NCBI RefSeq assembly: GCF_038069945.1
Contig: NZ_JBBPEV010000001.1
Span: 930,001 to 994,000, forward strand
Length of the DNA: 64,000 bases
From: Aquabacterium sp. A3
GTDB lineage: Bacteria > Pseudomonadota > Gammaproteobacteria > Burkholderiales > Burkholderiaceae_C
Direction of reading: 5' to 3'
The first letter of the stretch is position 1. Each line of letters begins with the position of its first letter. Made by a program: the position numbers and the translations under genes. This document shows, piece by piece, positions 29,732-37,857 of this stretch. The notes under the pieces are model-generated. The model was given only the letters and a program-made list of their open reading frames with translations. It was not told where the DNA came from and made no database searches.

Positions 29732-30391
29732 TCACGCCGCAGGTGGGTTCACCCCCGGCCCCACGGGCGGAAAGCGCCGGAAGGCCTCGGTGGATTCCAT
29801 CTGTGCAGCCAGGGCTGCCAGCGCCGGGTGCTGGGCCGCCTGGGCCAGCGCGGGCTCCACCTCGCCCACAAACCGCCAGGCGATGGCGGCGGTGATGCCC
29901 GCCTGCCGGGTGGGTTGCCCCTGGGATGGCGCCAGCGCCTCGGGCCGGGAGGCCACTGCGTGCTCCAGCCCCGCCAGCGCGGCCACCAATTGCCCCTGCA
30001 CACGCGCCAGCCAGGGGCCGTGCTGCTTGTCGGCCGGGCGCAGATTGCGCTCGTAGATGGACTGCACCCCCTTCTCGCACGCGGCCAGGGCCAGGCTCAG
30101 CACGCGGAAGTCGTGCTGCAGTGCCTGGGCATCGGTGGGCCACAGATGGCGCCCCTGGCTGTGCGCCGCCTCGATGAACTGCAGGATGAGCGACGAATCC
30201 ATCAGCGCCTCGCCATCAGGGCAGACCAGGGTGGGCGCCTTGACCACAGGGTTGATGCGCTGAAACTGCGCAAAGGTGCTGACGACGGACACGGCCTCGT
30301 GCTCGAACGGTACACCCAGGCAATGCAGAGAGATGGCCACACGACGCACATAGGGCGAATCGAGCATGCCGATGAGGCGGAAGGGGGGCAT
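29732..30391 (-). CDS. Glutathione S-transferase family protein
   Basis: A 219-residue cytosolic GST. The N-terminal thioredoxin-like domain contains LIGMLDSPYVRRVAISLHCL and the glutathione-contact segment VKAPTLVCPDGEALMDSSLIL (cis-Pro53, Asp-Ser at about 66-67). A C-terminal all-helical domain follows from about residue 90. Ser12 in the DSPYVRR motif is a plausible catalytic residue. An AGGAG lies upstream. Substrate unknown. Confidence 0.9.
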   Translation of the reverse strand: MPPFRLIGMLDSPYVRRVAISLHCLGVPFEHEAVSVVSTFAQFQRINPVVKAPTLVCPDGEALMDSSLILQFIEAAHSQGRHLWPTDAQALQHDFRVLSLALAACEKGVQSIYERNLRPADKQHGPWLARVQGQLVAALAGLEHAVASRPEALAPSQGQPTRQAGITAAIAWRFVGEVEPALAQAAQHPALAALAAQMESTEAFRRFPPVGPGVNPPAA

Positions 30392-30542
30392 GGGCGGGCT
30401 CCTGGACTGGGCGTGACGAGGGGCAGTATGCGCTGGTGGGGGGGTTAGGCGCCACTTGATGGCGAGCGACTGATCTTTGTTGGATGGGCTGGTTTAGGCT
30501 GATAGCAGCCGGTCAGCTTTGGCGAGCAGGTGACCGCTGAGG

Positions 30543-30570
30543 TTGATACAAGCGCCAGTCCGCCTATGAT
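30543..30570 (+). promoter_or_regulatory. Sigma-70 promoter of the accessory island
   Basis: TTGATA (30543-30548), a 16-nt spacer and TATGAT (30565-30570) form a good promoter. The expected start site is about 30576-30579, while the ATG of the HTH/ImmA-IrrE gene is at 30579, so the transcript would be leaderless or nearly so. No Shine-Dalgarno is seen, in agreement. Confidence 0.65.
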
Positions 30571-30578
30571 GTAGTGCC

Positions 30579-31721
30579 ATGGCCATCGACCTGAAAACCT
30601 TAGGATCCAAACTCGCCAAATACCGAGGACAGCTCAAAGAGTCCATCGTTGAGGTCGCGTCCGCGACTGGCATTGACGCAGCGCGTCTAAAGGATATCGA
30701 AGCGGGCCTGGTCGAACCGACGGGCGACGACGTGCTGATCCTGGCCGACCACTATCGCTGCGACTTCAAGTTCTTCATCTCAAACGAACAGGTTGCGCCG
30801 TTCGAGCAAACCGAGACGCTCTACCGAGCCCATGGCAACGACTTTACGAAGGAAGATCGCCGGGCCATCCAAGACTTTCTATACCTGTGCGAGACCGAAG
30901 ACTTCCTGATGAGGGAGTTGGGGCGTCCGCCCAAGGACTTTTTCTTTTCGCCAAGCGGGGATTTCTTTAAAGGCCACGGAGAGAGCGCTGCAGCGCGACT
31001 GCGCGCCGCTCTGGGACATGACGACCGCGTGGTCCCACGCGATGTCTACGCGGAATTTCGCAGCGTTGGCGTCCATGTCTTCCGCCACAAGTTAGGCAAC
31101 TCGAACATCTCCGGCCTTTTCATCATGCATCCGGTTGCTGGAAAGTGCGCCTTGGTCAACCACAGCGAGGACATTTACCGCCAGCGATTCAGCGCTGCTC
31201 ACGAAATGGCCCACGCCATCTTCGACTCTGCGCAAGGCGCTAGCGTCAGTTTTGATCGCCCCAGTGGGGCGGATTATTTGGAGCTTCGCGCCAATCGATT
31301 TGCATCGTGCTTTTTGATGCCACCCGCCTTCTTGAAGAAACTGCCGTCGCCCAGCCAGTGGAGCGACGCGGATGCACAGAGGTGGGCCAACGATTTGCGA
31401 GTGAGTTGCGTTGCGCTTGCCATCGCTCTCAAAGAGGCCAAGCTCATCGAACAGGCCAACTACGACCGTATCCGCCGATTGCGCGTGCCGCGCGAAGCCA
31501 AGATCGACCCCGAATTGCCCGACAGCCTCAATCCCACGCAGCGCCAACGCAAGGCACACCTGCTGGAGCTCGGGCTCTCGGATTTCTACGTGGGTCTGTG
31601 CTTCGAGGGCTTTAGCGCCGGGGTGATCAGCATCGGTCGTTTGGCTGAAGCCCTGCTTTGCAGCCACGGCGAGCTCTTCGAACTTGCAAACCTCTATGGC
31701 CGGACCCTCCATGGCCATTGA
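30579..31721 (+). CDS. HTH (XRE) regulator with ImmA/IrrE metallopeptidase domain
   Basis: A 380-residue two-domain protein of the COG2856 type. Residues about 8-62 form an XRE-like helix-turn-helix (KLAKYRGQLKESIVEVASAT, then GIDAARLKDIEAG). Residues about 155-260 are the ImmA/IrrE zinc protease domain, with HEMAH (208-212) and the third-ligand region YLELRANRFASCFLMP (Glu235). In known systems such proteins act as protease/regulators or antitoxins that control neighbouring toxins or mobile elements. It leads a four-gene same-strand cassette and ends overlapping the PIN-like gene by 11 nt. Base composition is less GC-rich than the flanks. Confidence 0.9.
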   Translation: MAIDLKTLGSKLAKYRGQLKESIVEVASATGIDAARLKDIEAGLVEPTGDDVLILADHYRCDFKFFISNEQVAPFEQTETLYRAHGNDFTKEDRRAIQDFLYLCETEDFLMRELGRPPKDFFFSPSGDFFKGHGESAAARLRAALGHDDRVVPRDVYAEFRSVGVHVFRHKLGNSNISGLFIMHPVAGKCALVNHSEDIYRQRFSAAHEMAHAIFDSAQGASVSFDRPSGADYLELRANRFASCFLMPPAFLKKLPSPSQWSDADAQRWANDLRVSCVALAIALKEAKLIEQANYDRIRRLRVPREAKIDPELPDSLNPTQRQRKAHLLELGLSDFYVGLCFEGFSAGVISIGRLAEALLCSHGELFELANLYGRTLHGH

Positions 31722-32286
31722 TCCATCAAAGTTTCATCTAATCAATGTTGCCGACACCTGCTCGGTGTGGAACGTGTTGTCGTCAGCTCGTCTGCATTCG
31801 GCCGCCAACGAAGCGCATTGCGAATTCTGCATGACCAGCTTCGTGCGTTACGAATGCCTGATTAAGCCGCGGAAAGCCCCGACTCAAGCGGAGACCGAGC
31901 TTATGCGACGGCTTAACCAAGAGCAAGCTCGAGGCGGCTTTGCCGCCCATTCCTGCGACATCGGTGACCTACAAGCCATCAAGCTCCTTGAAAGCAGGAA
32001 AAAGCTGGGCAAGGGTGAGCTGTCATCTATCGCTTTCGCCATGAAGATCGGTCAAGCCGTTATCACCGACGACATGAAGGCGCGCAAGCTGGCTGAAGAT
32101 TCAGGCCATGCCCTCGCGCAAACCACTTCGCATCTGTTTTCATGGCTGATATTCAAAGGACGCCTTGGCGACTCAGACAAGGCGACCGTCATAGCGCAGC
32201 ATCAGTCGATGGAGCGCCCGCTCGCCCCGCATTTCGAGAAGGCCTACGAGATTGCGCTGCAATGCAGGCTCAATTCGATGCCGTGA
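31711..32286 (+). CDS. PIN-like domain protein, putative toxin nuclease
   Basis: A 191-residue protein with PIN-like nuclease features. An acidic residue follows the first strand (NVADTCSVWNVL, Asp15), with Glu48 in FVRYECLIKP, Glu103 in GKGELSSIAFAM and the pair Asp120-Asp121 in VITDDMKARKLAE. This is the usual spacing of metal-binding acids in PIN RNases. Coupling to a COG2856 regulator is a recognised toxin-antitoxin arrangement. The ATG at 31711 overlaps the regulator's stop; two in-frame ATGs upstream (31684, 31696) are possible. Nuclease activity is inferred. Confidence 0.7.
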   Translation: MAIDPSKFHLINVADTCSVWNVLSSARLHSAANEAHCEFCMTSFVRYECLIKPRKAPTQAETELMRRLNQEQARGGFAAHSCDIGDLQAIKLLESRKKLGKGELSSIAFAMKIGQAVITDDMKARKLAEDSGHALAQTTSHLFSWLIFKGRLGDSDKATVIAQHQSMERPLAPHFEKAYEIALQCRLNSMP

Positions 32287-33305
32287 GGCGCACCGTGGAA
32301 ACTAAGCCGACAATGAGGGACGTTGCGCCGCCTGACCTGCCGAGGCTCATCCAGGACGCTCTGGCAGAGCTGGGATATGACGCGGATGCCGCGGCAGTGG
32401 CCGAGCGAGTTCGCCGTCTGGACATTGGCCTGCCGGTTGAGGACGAGTTCTCGGTCGTATGCGCCTGGCTCGGGAAGTGCCAGCTACTTCACAAGCTGGA
32501 CCAGCATCAGGTGCCCATTGCCTCCAGGCAGGAGTTTCAAGTCCCCGACTTGCTGGCGAAATTCTCTACCCAGACCAGCAAGTCCCCTGTGCTGATCGAG
32601 GTGAAGTCGAAGAAAGAAAAGGTCTTGTCATTCAAGGCCGAATACATGGGCCGCCTGCAGAACTACGCCGATCTGGTGGGCATGCCATTGCTGGTAGCGT
32701 GGAAGTTCCACAGCCTCTGGACGCTGTTCGAGGCAAGGCATATGAAGAAGGCCGACAAGAACTTCAACATTAATCTGGAGACGGCGTTGCGGGAGAACCT
32801 CCTAGGCGTCATGGCTGGCGACGTCGCCTACAAAATCGGCGCTGGCGCAGGCATACACCTACGCATTCGAAAGGACAAACTGCTTGGCACCGAGAAGACC
32901 AATGAGGGGTACGCGGAGCAATGGATGATGACAATCGACGACGTGAGCTTCACAGATCGCGAAGGAGCGCGTCGCACGGACCTCGACGACGAGGTCCAGT
33001 CGTTGTTCACCGCGTGGGACTTGGCGGAGAAGGAGGAGCACACCGACTCCCACATCAATCTACACTTTGTAGCCGGGGCCGAAGGTGTGCAGTTTGCCCA
33101 TACGGCCTTGATCCACTTGCTGAGCTGGGAGTCACCCCACGATGACAGACCGCACTGGCGCGGAATCCTGCGGAAGGAGCAGATCACCGCCAACGTCGCC
33201 AGCTTCTCTGCTGCGCTAGATGCGGCCTTCCGGCAGAAGGTGGTGTCCCACATCTTCCACTTTCAGCCCCATGCTATGCCAGAATTCTTGCAGCCATCGG
33301 CGTAG
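32283..33305 (+). CDS. Putative PD-(D/E)XK nuclease of unknown family
   Basis: A 340-residue protein with no family I can name. Residues 53-128 carry a PD-(D/E)XK-like set: Glu53/Glu55 in VEDEFSVVCAWLG, VPDLLAKF (Asp89), VLIEVKSKKEK (Glu106, Lys108) and RLQNYADL (Gln126), the last like the Q motif of RecB-type nucleases. The C-terminal half (DVSFTDREGARRTDLDDEVQ, then HINLHFVAGAEG) is unfamiliar. Start is ambiguous: GTG at 32283 overlaps the PIN stop (GTGA), and ATGs at 32262 and 32313 are in frame; none has a strong ribosome site. Tight packing suggests it belongs to the PIN cassette. Confidence 0.65.
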   Translation: MRRTVETKPTMRDVAPPDLPRLIQDALAELGYDADAAAVAERVRRLDIGLPVEDEFSVVCAWLGKCQLLHKLDQHQVPIASRQEFQVPDLLAKFSTQTSKSPVLIEVKSKKEKVLSFKAEYMGRLQNYADLVGMPLLVAWKFHSLWTLFEARHMKKADKNFNINLETALRENLLGVMAGDVAYKIGAGAGIHLRIRKDKLLGTEKTNEGYAEQWMMTIDDVSFTDREGARRTDLDDEVQSLFTAWDLAEKEEHTDSHINLHFVAGAEGVQFAHTALIHLLSWESPHDDRPHWRGILRKEQITANVASFSAALDAAFRQKVVSHIFHFQPHAMPEFLQPSA

Positions 33306-33355
33306 GCTTCGATGAGTAGCATCAACCAACTTAGTTTTTGAGGGGGATTTGACGA

Positions 33356-34276
33356 GTGCTTATTGAACAGGCCTTCTTTTCACTGCCAGAGGTCCTCCAC
33401 GGAACTGGCTACCAGTCACAAAGCTATGAATCTGGGATTGTTTCCGCGCTAACCCTTTCACTCCTCCAGGTCTTGAACGGGCGCAATGTTCCGAACCCCA
33501 TTGGTTGCTTGCAAAGCGAGCGGCTATATCGCTCTGATGGAATTTATCAGCAGGGAGGGAATCCACGATATCTGCGTGCAGACTTGTTCGCCGATATAAA
33601 TCGCCTATTTGTTGCAAACAAGCGGCTGAGCCAATACGGCTGGCGTCATCATCTGTGGCTCGAATGCAAGTTCCTTCGAGGTCAGGCGGGCGCGGAGGGG
33701 AACCAGCATGCAGGGAACAAGTCCCCAGCTACGGGTTCGATATTGGCAGACTTACTTCGATTGGCTCTGCTCATTCCGGAGACAGCGAACAAGACCCACA
33801 GCAGCCGCTACTTTCTGCATGTCTATGACGCCGACCCGAAGTTCTACCTAACCTTCCGCGGCCGCCCTTGGTGCAAGTCCTTGGTAAGTGTCGGAGAGCA
33901 GGAAATCCATGTATCCGGATTGGAAGATGAGCCTGCAGCAGTCAAGAGACTAATCGGTGACCTTCCCGGCCTTGATGTGAGGCTCAAGGTCACAAACTTT
34001 CACGCAGGTCCGCTACACGTTCAGCATCGTCCGGTCTATTGGTGTTGGCTCACCCGTATCGATAAGGTCGACGCAAGTCTTGCGCGGCACACAGTGTCGA
34101 TTGATGCCGACCGAACGATCACTCAATCGGAGGATGGTCTAGCCGAGATTGCCGCATTCTTGGCAGCACGTCTGGCCATCCTGCCGGAGTCACCCGACAC
34201 CCAGCCGCCGCGCCCCGACGAGCAAGAGGCGGCGCAGCAAGCGGATGAAGTGGTTCCCGCTGGGATAGAGGACTAG
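33356..34276 (+). CDS. Uncharacterised protein with ECK nuclease-like signature
   Basis: A 306-residue protein I do not recognise. It starts with GTG behind a strong AGGGGG ribosome site. Residues 25-105 show SYESGIVSAL (Glu25), YLRADLFADINRLF (Asp76) and HHLWLECKFLRGQ (Glu103, Lys105), again a plausible E/D/ExK nuclease core followed by helix SILADLLRLALLI. The C-terminal 30 residues are acidic and Pro/Gln-rich. Its DNA is visibly less GC-rich than the surrounding genes. It follows the PD-(D/E)XK-like gene by 50 nt and ends the island. Partner or second subunit of that nuclease is a reasonable guess, no more. Confidence 0.6.
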   Translation: MLIEQAFFSLPEVLHGTGYQSQSYESGIVSALTLSLLQVLNGRNVPNPIGCLQSERLYRSDGIYQQGGNPRYLRADLFADINRLFVANKRLSQYGWRHHLWLECKFLRGQAGAEGNQHAGNKSPATGSILADLLRLALLIPETANKTHSSRYFLHVYDADPKFYLTFRGRPWCKSLVSVGEQEIHVSGLEDEPAAVKRLIGDLPGLDVRLKVTNFHAGPLHVQHRPVYWCWLTRIDKVDASLARHTVSIDADRTITQSEDGLAEIAAFLAARLAILPESPDTQPPRPDEQEAAQQADEVVPAGIED

Positions 34277-34459
34277 TTCAGGCATCCCATCTGCGTGCGA
34301 CTGTACAGTTGTGCTCCGGGCTGTACGGGGGGATGAACTCCTGCTACAGCCCCATCTGTCCAATGACGGAAATCCGGCCTAGAGCGAGCTTTCAGGCGCG
34401 GGTCACTAATGGCGGCAACCGCTGCAAAGCCGCCCGTCGCACGCCACCCATGTTTCAGC
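34277..34459. other. Intergenic stretch after the island, no gene seen
   Basis: Between the last island gene and the structured element no supported gene is seen. It holds a short palindrome ACTGTACAGT (34300-34309) and a repeat of its CTGTAC half at about 34321. A short open frame here has no coding character. Confidence 0.5.
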
Positions 34460-34629
34460 CCGCGGATGTCGGGTAAACAACGCAGCGAGGTAAAGGAGGA
34501 GGGGGGGACGCAGTCCGCCCCGGGGGAGAGAGCCCTGACACAAACAGTCCTGAGGACTGTTTGTGCATGGCGAGCGCCTGGGGCTCTGCCCCCAGGCAAC
34601 GAGCGTAGTTGTCTACCCGGCGTCCGTGG
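34460..34629 (+). repeat. Structured intergenic element, copy 1 (long form)
   Basis: A 170-nt element closed by a long stem: 34460-34481 pairs with 34608-34629 (about 22 bp with a few G-U pairs and one mismatch). Inside come a conserved core CAGCGAGGTAAAGGAGGA, a hairpin (34502-34521), CGGGGGAGA, a perfect 12-bp hairpin (34539-34565, 3-nt loop) and an 8-bp hairpin (34576-34597). The core and the GGGGGA motif recur in the element at 44546-44635 with different stem sequences. Could be a structured RNA, or a MITE/REP-like repeat. Confidence 0.65.
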
Positions 34630-34659
34630 CCCGCACAGCGCACCGAAGGGCAGTGGCCC

Positions 34660-35310
34660 TCACGCCATCAGCGTCAACAAGCCCTGATACGGCAACAAAT
34701 TGGTCCGCACCACCTTGTCCAGCGGCTCGGCAAACCCATCCTGCATCCACCGCGCCGCCAGCAGCACGTTCAGGCCGATCATGCCGTCGGCCAGCAGGTC
34801 CAGGTTCACCTCATCGGCCCGGGCGTCGGGCACCAGCAGGTGCAGGTGCTGGCGCATCATGTTGGAGTAGTCGCGTGCGGTGGCGCCGCTCAGCGCGGCC
34901 ACCTCGTCGTTCACGCCCAGCGAATCCACCAGCATGATGCGGCCGCGCCGGGGGTCGTCGCGAATGAATTCCAGAAACACGCGGATGGCCGGCTCCAGCA
35001 TGCCCAAAGGCGTGGGCTCGGCCTCTTTGAGCACGGCCAGCGTGCGGGCCATGAGCTGGTCGCGCAGCTCGCCATAGGTGGCCATGAACAGCTGCGGCAG
35101 GGTCTTGAACGATTCGTAAAAATAGCGCTCGGTCAGGTGGGCGGCCACGCACACCTCGCGCACCGTGGCCGCATGAAAGCCCTTGGTGCCGAACACCTCG
35201 ATGGCGCCCTCGATCAGCTTGGCGCGGCGCAGGCGTTGCCGCTCTTCAGGCAGCACGCCGCCATACCGGCGGCGCGGTGAAGGCGTGGGGGCAGACGTCA
35301 AGGCGTTCAT
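34660..35310 (-). CDS. TetR family transcriptional regulator
   Basis: A 216-residue TetR-type repressor. The N-terminal DNA-binding domain (about 20-75) has RAKLIEGAIEVFGTKGFHAATVREVCVAAHLTERYFYESF. The C-terminal ligand domain is helical and ends near LLPYQGLLTLMA. The ATG at 35310 (MNALTSAPT) has an AGGGA ribosome site; the frame continues upstream into the operator region and is not used. Divergent from the monooxygenase operon, whose promoter carries TGACA/TGTCA half-sites, so it probably represses that operon until a substrate or intermediate is bound. Confidence 0.92.
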   Translation of the reverse strand: MNALTSAPTPSPRRRYGGVLPEERQRLRRAKLIEGAIEVFGTKGFHAATVREVCVAAHLTERYFYESFKTLPQLFMATYGELRDQLMARTLAVLKEAEPTPLGMLEPAIRVFLEFIRDDPRRGRIMLVDSLGVNDEVAALSGATARDYSNMMRQHLHLLVPDARADEVNLDLLADGMIGLNVLLAARWMQDGFAEPLDKVVRTNLLPYQGLLTLMA

Positions 35311-35323
35311 GGAGATCCCTATA

Positions 35324-35369
35324 TTGACATGGATCATTGTCAAAGTTATTCTGACAAGATTCTTTGTCA
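35324..35369 (+). promoter_or_regulatory. Promoter and operator cluster of the monooxygenase operon
   Basis: TTGACA (35324-35329), 17-nt spacer, TATTCT (35347-35352) make a near-ideal sigma-70 promoter towards the monooxygenase. Over it lie TTGACA-N8-TGTCAA (35324-35343) and TGACAA-N6-TTGTCA (35352-35369). The inner half-sites also pair as TTGTCA-N9-TGACAA. These alternating half-sites fit TetR dimers covering -35 and the start region. Confidence 0.75.
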
Positions 35370-35400
35370 AAAGTCAAGCTCCTCCTGGGAATCCCCTCAC

Positions 35401-36915
35401 ATGACAGCGCACCACCCTCAGGCTGCCCCCCATCGCCCTGCCCCGGCCCCCGATGGCATCGAGCGCCACCGCATCATCATCGTCGGCACCGGGTTCTCGG
35501 GCCTGTGCATGGGCGTGAAACTGCGAGAGCAAGGCGAGGAAGACTTCGTGCTGCTGGAGCGCGCCAGCGAGGTGGGCGGCACCTGGCGCGACAACACCTA
35601 CCCGGGCTGCGCCTGCGATGTCGAATCGCACCTGTATTCGTTCTCGTTCGAGCCCAACCCGAACTGGTCGCGGCTGTATGCGCCGCAACCCGAGATTTTT
35701 GCCTACCTGCGCCACGTGGCCCGCAAGTACGACCTGATGCGGCACGCCCGCTTCAACACCAACCTGGTGGGCGCCCGCTGGGACGAAGCGCGCAAGCTGT
35801 GGGTGGTGAAGGCCGAAGACGGCCGGGTGTTCGAGGGCGAGGTGCTGGTGTCGGGCATGGGTGGCTTGAGCAACCCGGCCTACCCCAACATCCCCGGGCT
35901 GAACCGCTTTGAAGGGCCTCAGTTCCACTCGGCCACCTGGCGCCACGATGTGGACCTGAACGACAAGCGCGTGGCGGTGATTGGCAGCGGCGCCAGCGCC
36001 ATCCAGTTTGTGCCGCAGATCGCGCCCAAGGTGGCGCACCTGAGCTACTTTCAGCGCACGCCGCCGTGGGTGGTGCCCAAGATGGACCGGCCCGTGACGA
36101 CGCGCGAGCGCGCGGACTTTCTGGCCAACCCCTGGCGCCAGCGCATGGCGCGCAACAAGCTTTACTGGATGCTGGAGGCGCGCTTCCTAGCCTTCAAGTA
36201 CAAGCCCGAGTGGATGAACCTGGTGGCCAAGGTGGGCAAGCACCGCATCCGCAAGCACATCAAAGATCCGGCCCTGCAAGCCAAGCTCACGCCCAGCTAC
36301 ACGCCGGGCTGCAAACGCTTGCTGATCTCCAACGATTACTACCCGGCCCTGGCGCGCACCAACGTCGAGGTCGTCACCGAGGGCATCCGCGAGGTGACGG
36401 CGCGCGGCGTGGTCACCAACGATGGCCGCGAGCACCCGGTGGATGTGATCATTTACGGCACCGGCTTCAAGGTGCAGGATCCGATCCCCAAGGGCGCCAT
36501 CTTTGGCAAGGGCGGCACCGACCTGGTCGACCTGTGGCGCCAGGGCCCCGAGGCCTTCCTGGGCATCACGGTGGCGGGCTTTCCCAACTTCTTCATCCTG
36601 ATGGGCCCCAACACGGGCCTGGGCCACAACTCGATGGTCTACATGATCGAGTCGCAGGCCCACTACATCGTGGAGGCGCTCAAGGCCATGAAAGAACAGC
36701 GGCTGCGCACGATCGAGGTCAAGCCAGAGGCTCAGAAGCGATTCGTGGGCCAGGTGCAGCAAGCCCTGACGGGCACGGTGTGGAACTCGGGCTGCAAGAG
36801 CTGGTACCTCAACGAGCAGGGCCGCAACACCGCAGCCTGGCCAGGCTTTACATTTGCATACCGCCTCAAGACCCGCCGCTTCCGGCTCAACCCCTATCAG
36901 ACTGAACGCGCATGA
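35401..36915 (+). CDS. Flavin-containing Baeyer-Villiger monooxygenase
   Basis: A 504-residue FAD/NADPH monooxygenase that would insert oxygen into a ketone to give an ester or lactone. First Rossmann motif is VGTGFSGLCMG (28-38), second VIGSGASAIQF at about 194. Between them is the Baeyer-Villiger fingerprint F-x-G-x3-H-x3-W, seen as FEGPQFHSATW (170-180). Other typical motifs are GGTWRDNTYPGCACD and MGPNTGLGHNS. ATG at 35401. First gene of an operon with an esterase, an SDR and a second hydrolase; substrate likely a cyclic or long-chain ketone, not determinable here. Confidence 0.93.
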   Translation: MTAHHPQAAPHRPAPAPDGIERHRIIIVGTGFSGLCMGVKLREQGEEDFVLLERASEVGGTWRDNTYPGCACDVESHLYSFSFEPNPNWSRLYAPQPEIFAYLRHVARKYDLMRHARFNTNLVGARWDEARKLWVVKAEDGRVFEGEVLVSGMGGLSNPAYPNIPGLNRFEGPQFHSATWRHDVDLNDKRVAVIGSGASAIQFVPQIAPKVAHLSYFQRTPPWVVPKMDRPVTTRERADFLANPWRQRMARNKLYWMLEARFLAFKYKPEWMNLVAKVGKHRIRKHIKDPALQAKLTPSYTPGCKRLLISNDYYPALARTNVEVVTEGIREVTARGVVTNDGREHPVDVIIYGTGFKVQDPIPKGAIFGKGGTDLVDLWRQGPEAFLGITVAGFPNFFILMGPNTGLGHNSMVYMIESQAHYIVEALKAMKEQRLRTIEVKPEAQKRFVGQVQQALTGTVWNSGCKSWYLNEQGRNTAAWPGFTFAYRLKTRRFRLNPYQTERA

Positions 36916-37814
36916 GCATCCAGGCCGTCATCACCAACCTCGTCTTGCGCTGGCAGTTCAAGCGCGCTGGGCGTGGCCCGCTGAATGTGCAAAAAGCGCG
37001 CAGCAAGATCAACCACCTGGCCAAGCGGTACCCGCCGCCGCCCAAGAGCATTCGCCACACGCCGGTGGCGGCCCAGCCAGACAAGGGCCTGTGCCCGGCC
37101 GAATGGCTGAGCGTGGCCAACCCGAAGCGCACGGTGGTGTACTTCCATGGCGGCGGCTATTTTTTCTGCGGCCTGGAAACCCACCGCCCCACCTGCGCCT
37201 ACCTGGCGCGCACGGCCGAGGCCCAGGTGCTGTCGGTGGATTACCGCCTGGCGCCCGAGAACGTGTTCCCGGCGGCGGTGGACGATGCCCTGGCCTGGTG
37301 GAAGGCCTTGCTGGCCCAAGGCATCGATCCCAAAACGGTGGTGTTTGCCGGTGATTCGGCCGGTGGCGGCTTGACGCTGGCCTGCATGCTGGCGGCCAAG
37401 GCCGAAGGCCTGCCGCTGCCTGCAGGCGCGGTGCTGTTCTCTCCGTGGACGGACCTGAGCTGCTCGGGCGAGACCATGAAGACCCAGGCCGACGCCGACG
37501 TGATGTTCAACCCCGAATCCCTGCCCGAGGCGGCGGCCCTGTACCTGGCCGGCCAACCGGCCAACACGCCTTTGGCATCGCCCCTGTTTGGCGATCTGGC
37601 GGGCCTGCCCCCCTTGCTGATCTACGCCAGCGAGCACGAGATCTTGCTGTCGGACTCCACCCGCCTTCACGAACGCGCCAAGGCCCAAGGTGTACAAAGC
37701 ACCTTGCACCTCAAGCCCAAGATGCCGCATGTGTGGCCCACCATGCTGATGCTGCCCGAGGCGCGCGCAACGCTCAAGGCCTGCGGCGAATTCATCGCTG
37801 CGCGCACACGCTGA
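36912..37814 (+). CDS. Alpha/beta hydrolase, hormone-sensitive-lipase type esterase
   Basis: A 300-residue esterase of the HSL/bacterial family IV class. The oxyanion motif HGGGYFF (79-85) and nucleophile elbow GDSAGGG (Ser149) are intact, with DYRLAPENVFPAA between them. Acid and histidine are expected in SEHEILLSDS and MPHVWP. Overlaps the monooxygenase stop by 4 nt, so it is probably translationally coupled and would hydrolyse the ester or lactone formed. Confidence 0.93.
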   Translation: MSIQAVITNLVLRWQFKRAGRGPLNVQKARSKINHLAKRYPPPPKSIRHTPVAAQPDKGLCPAEWLSVANPKRTVVYFHGGGYFFCGLETHRPTCAYLARTAEAQVLSVDYRLAPENVFPAAVDDALAWWKALLAQGIDPKTVVFAGDSAGGGLTLACMLAAKAEGLPLPAGAVLFSPWTDLSCSGETMKTQADADVMFNPESLPEAAALYLAGQPANTPLASPLFGDLAGLPPLLIYASEHEILLSDSTRLHERAKAQGVQSTLHLKPKMPHVWPTMLMLPEARATLKACGEFIAARTR

Positions 37815-37857
37815 CCCCAGGTCGGCCCCTTGTCGAACAACCACACCGGAGACACGC

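Noticed and set aside
34362..34475. 37-codon open frame after the island
   Set aside because: No ribosome site, no similarity to anything recognised, and it overlaps the outer stem of the structured element.
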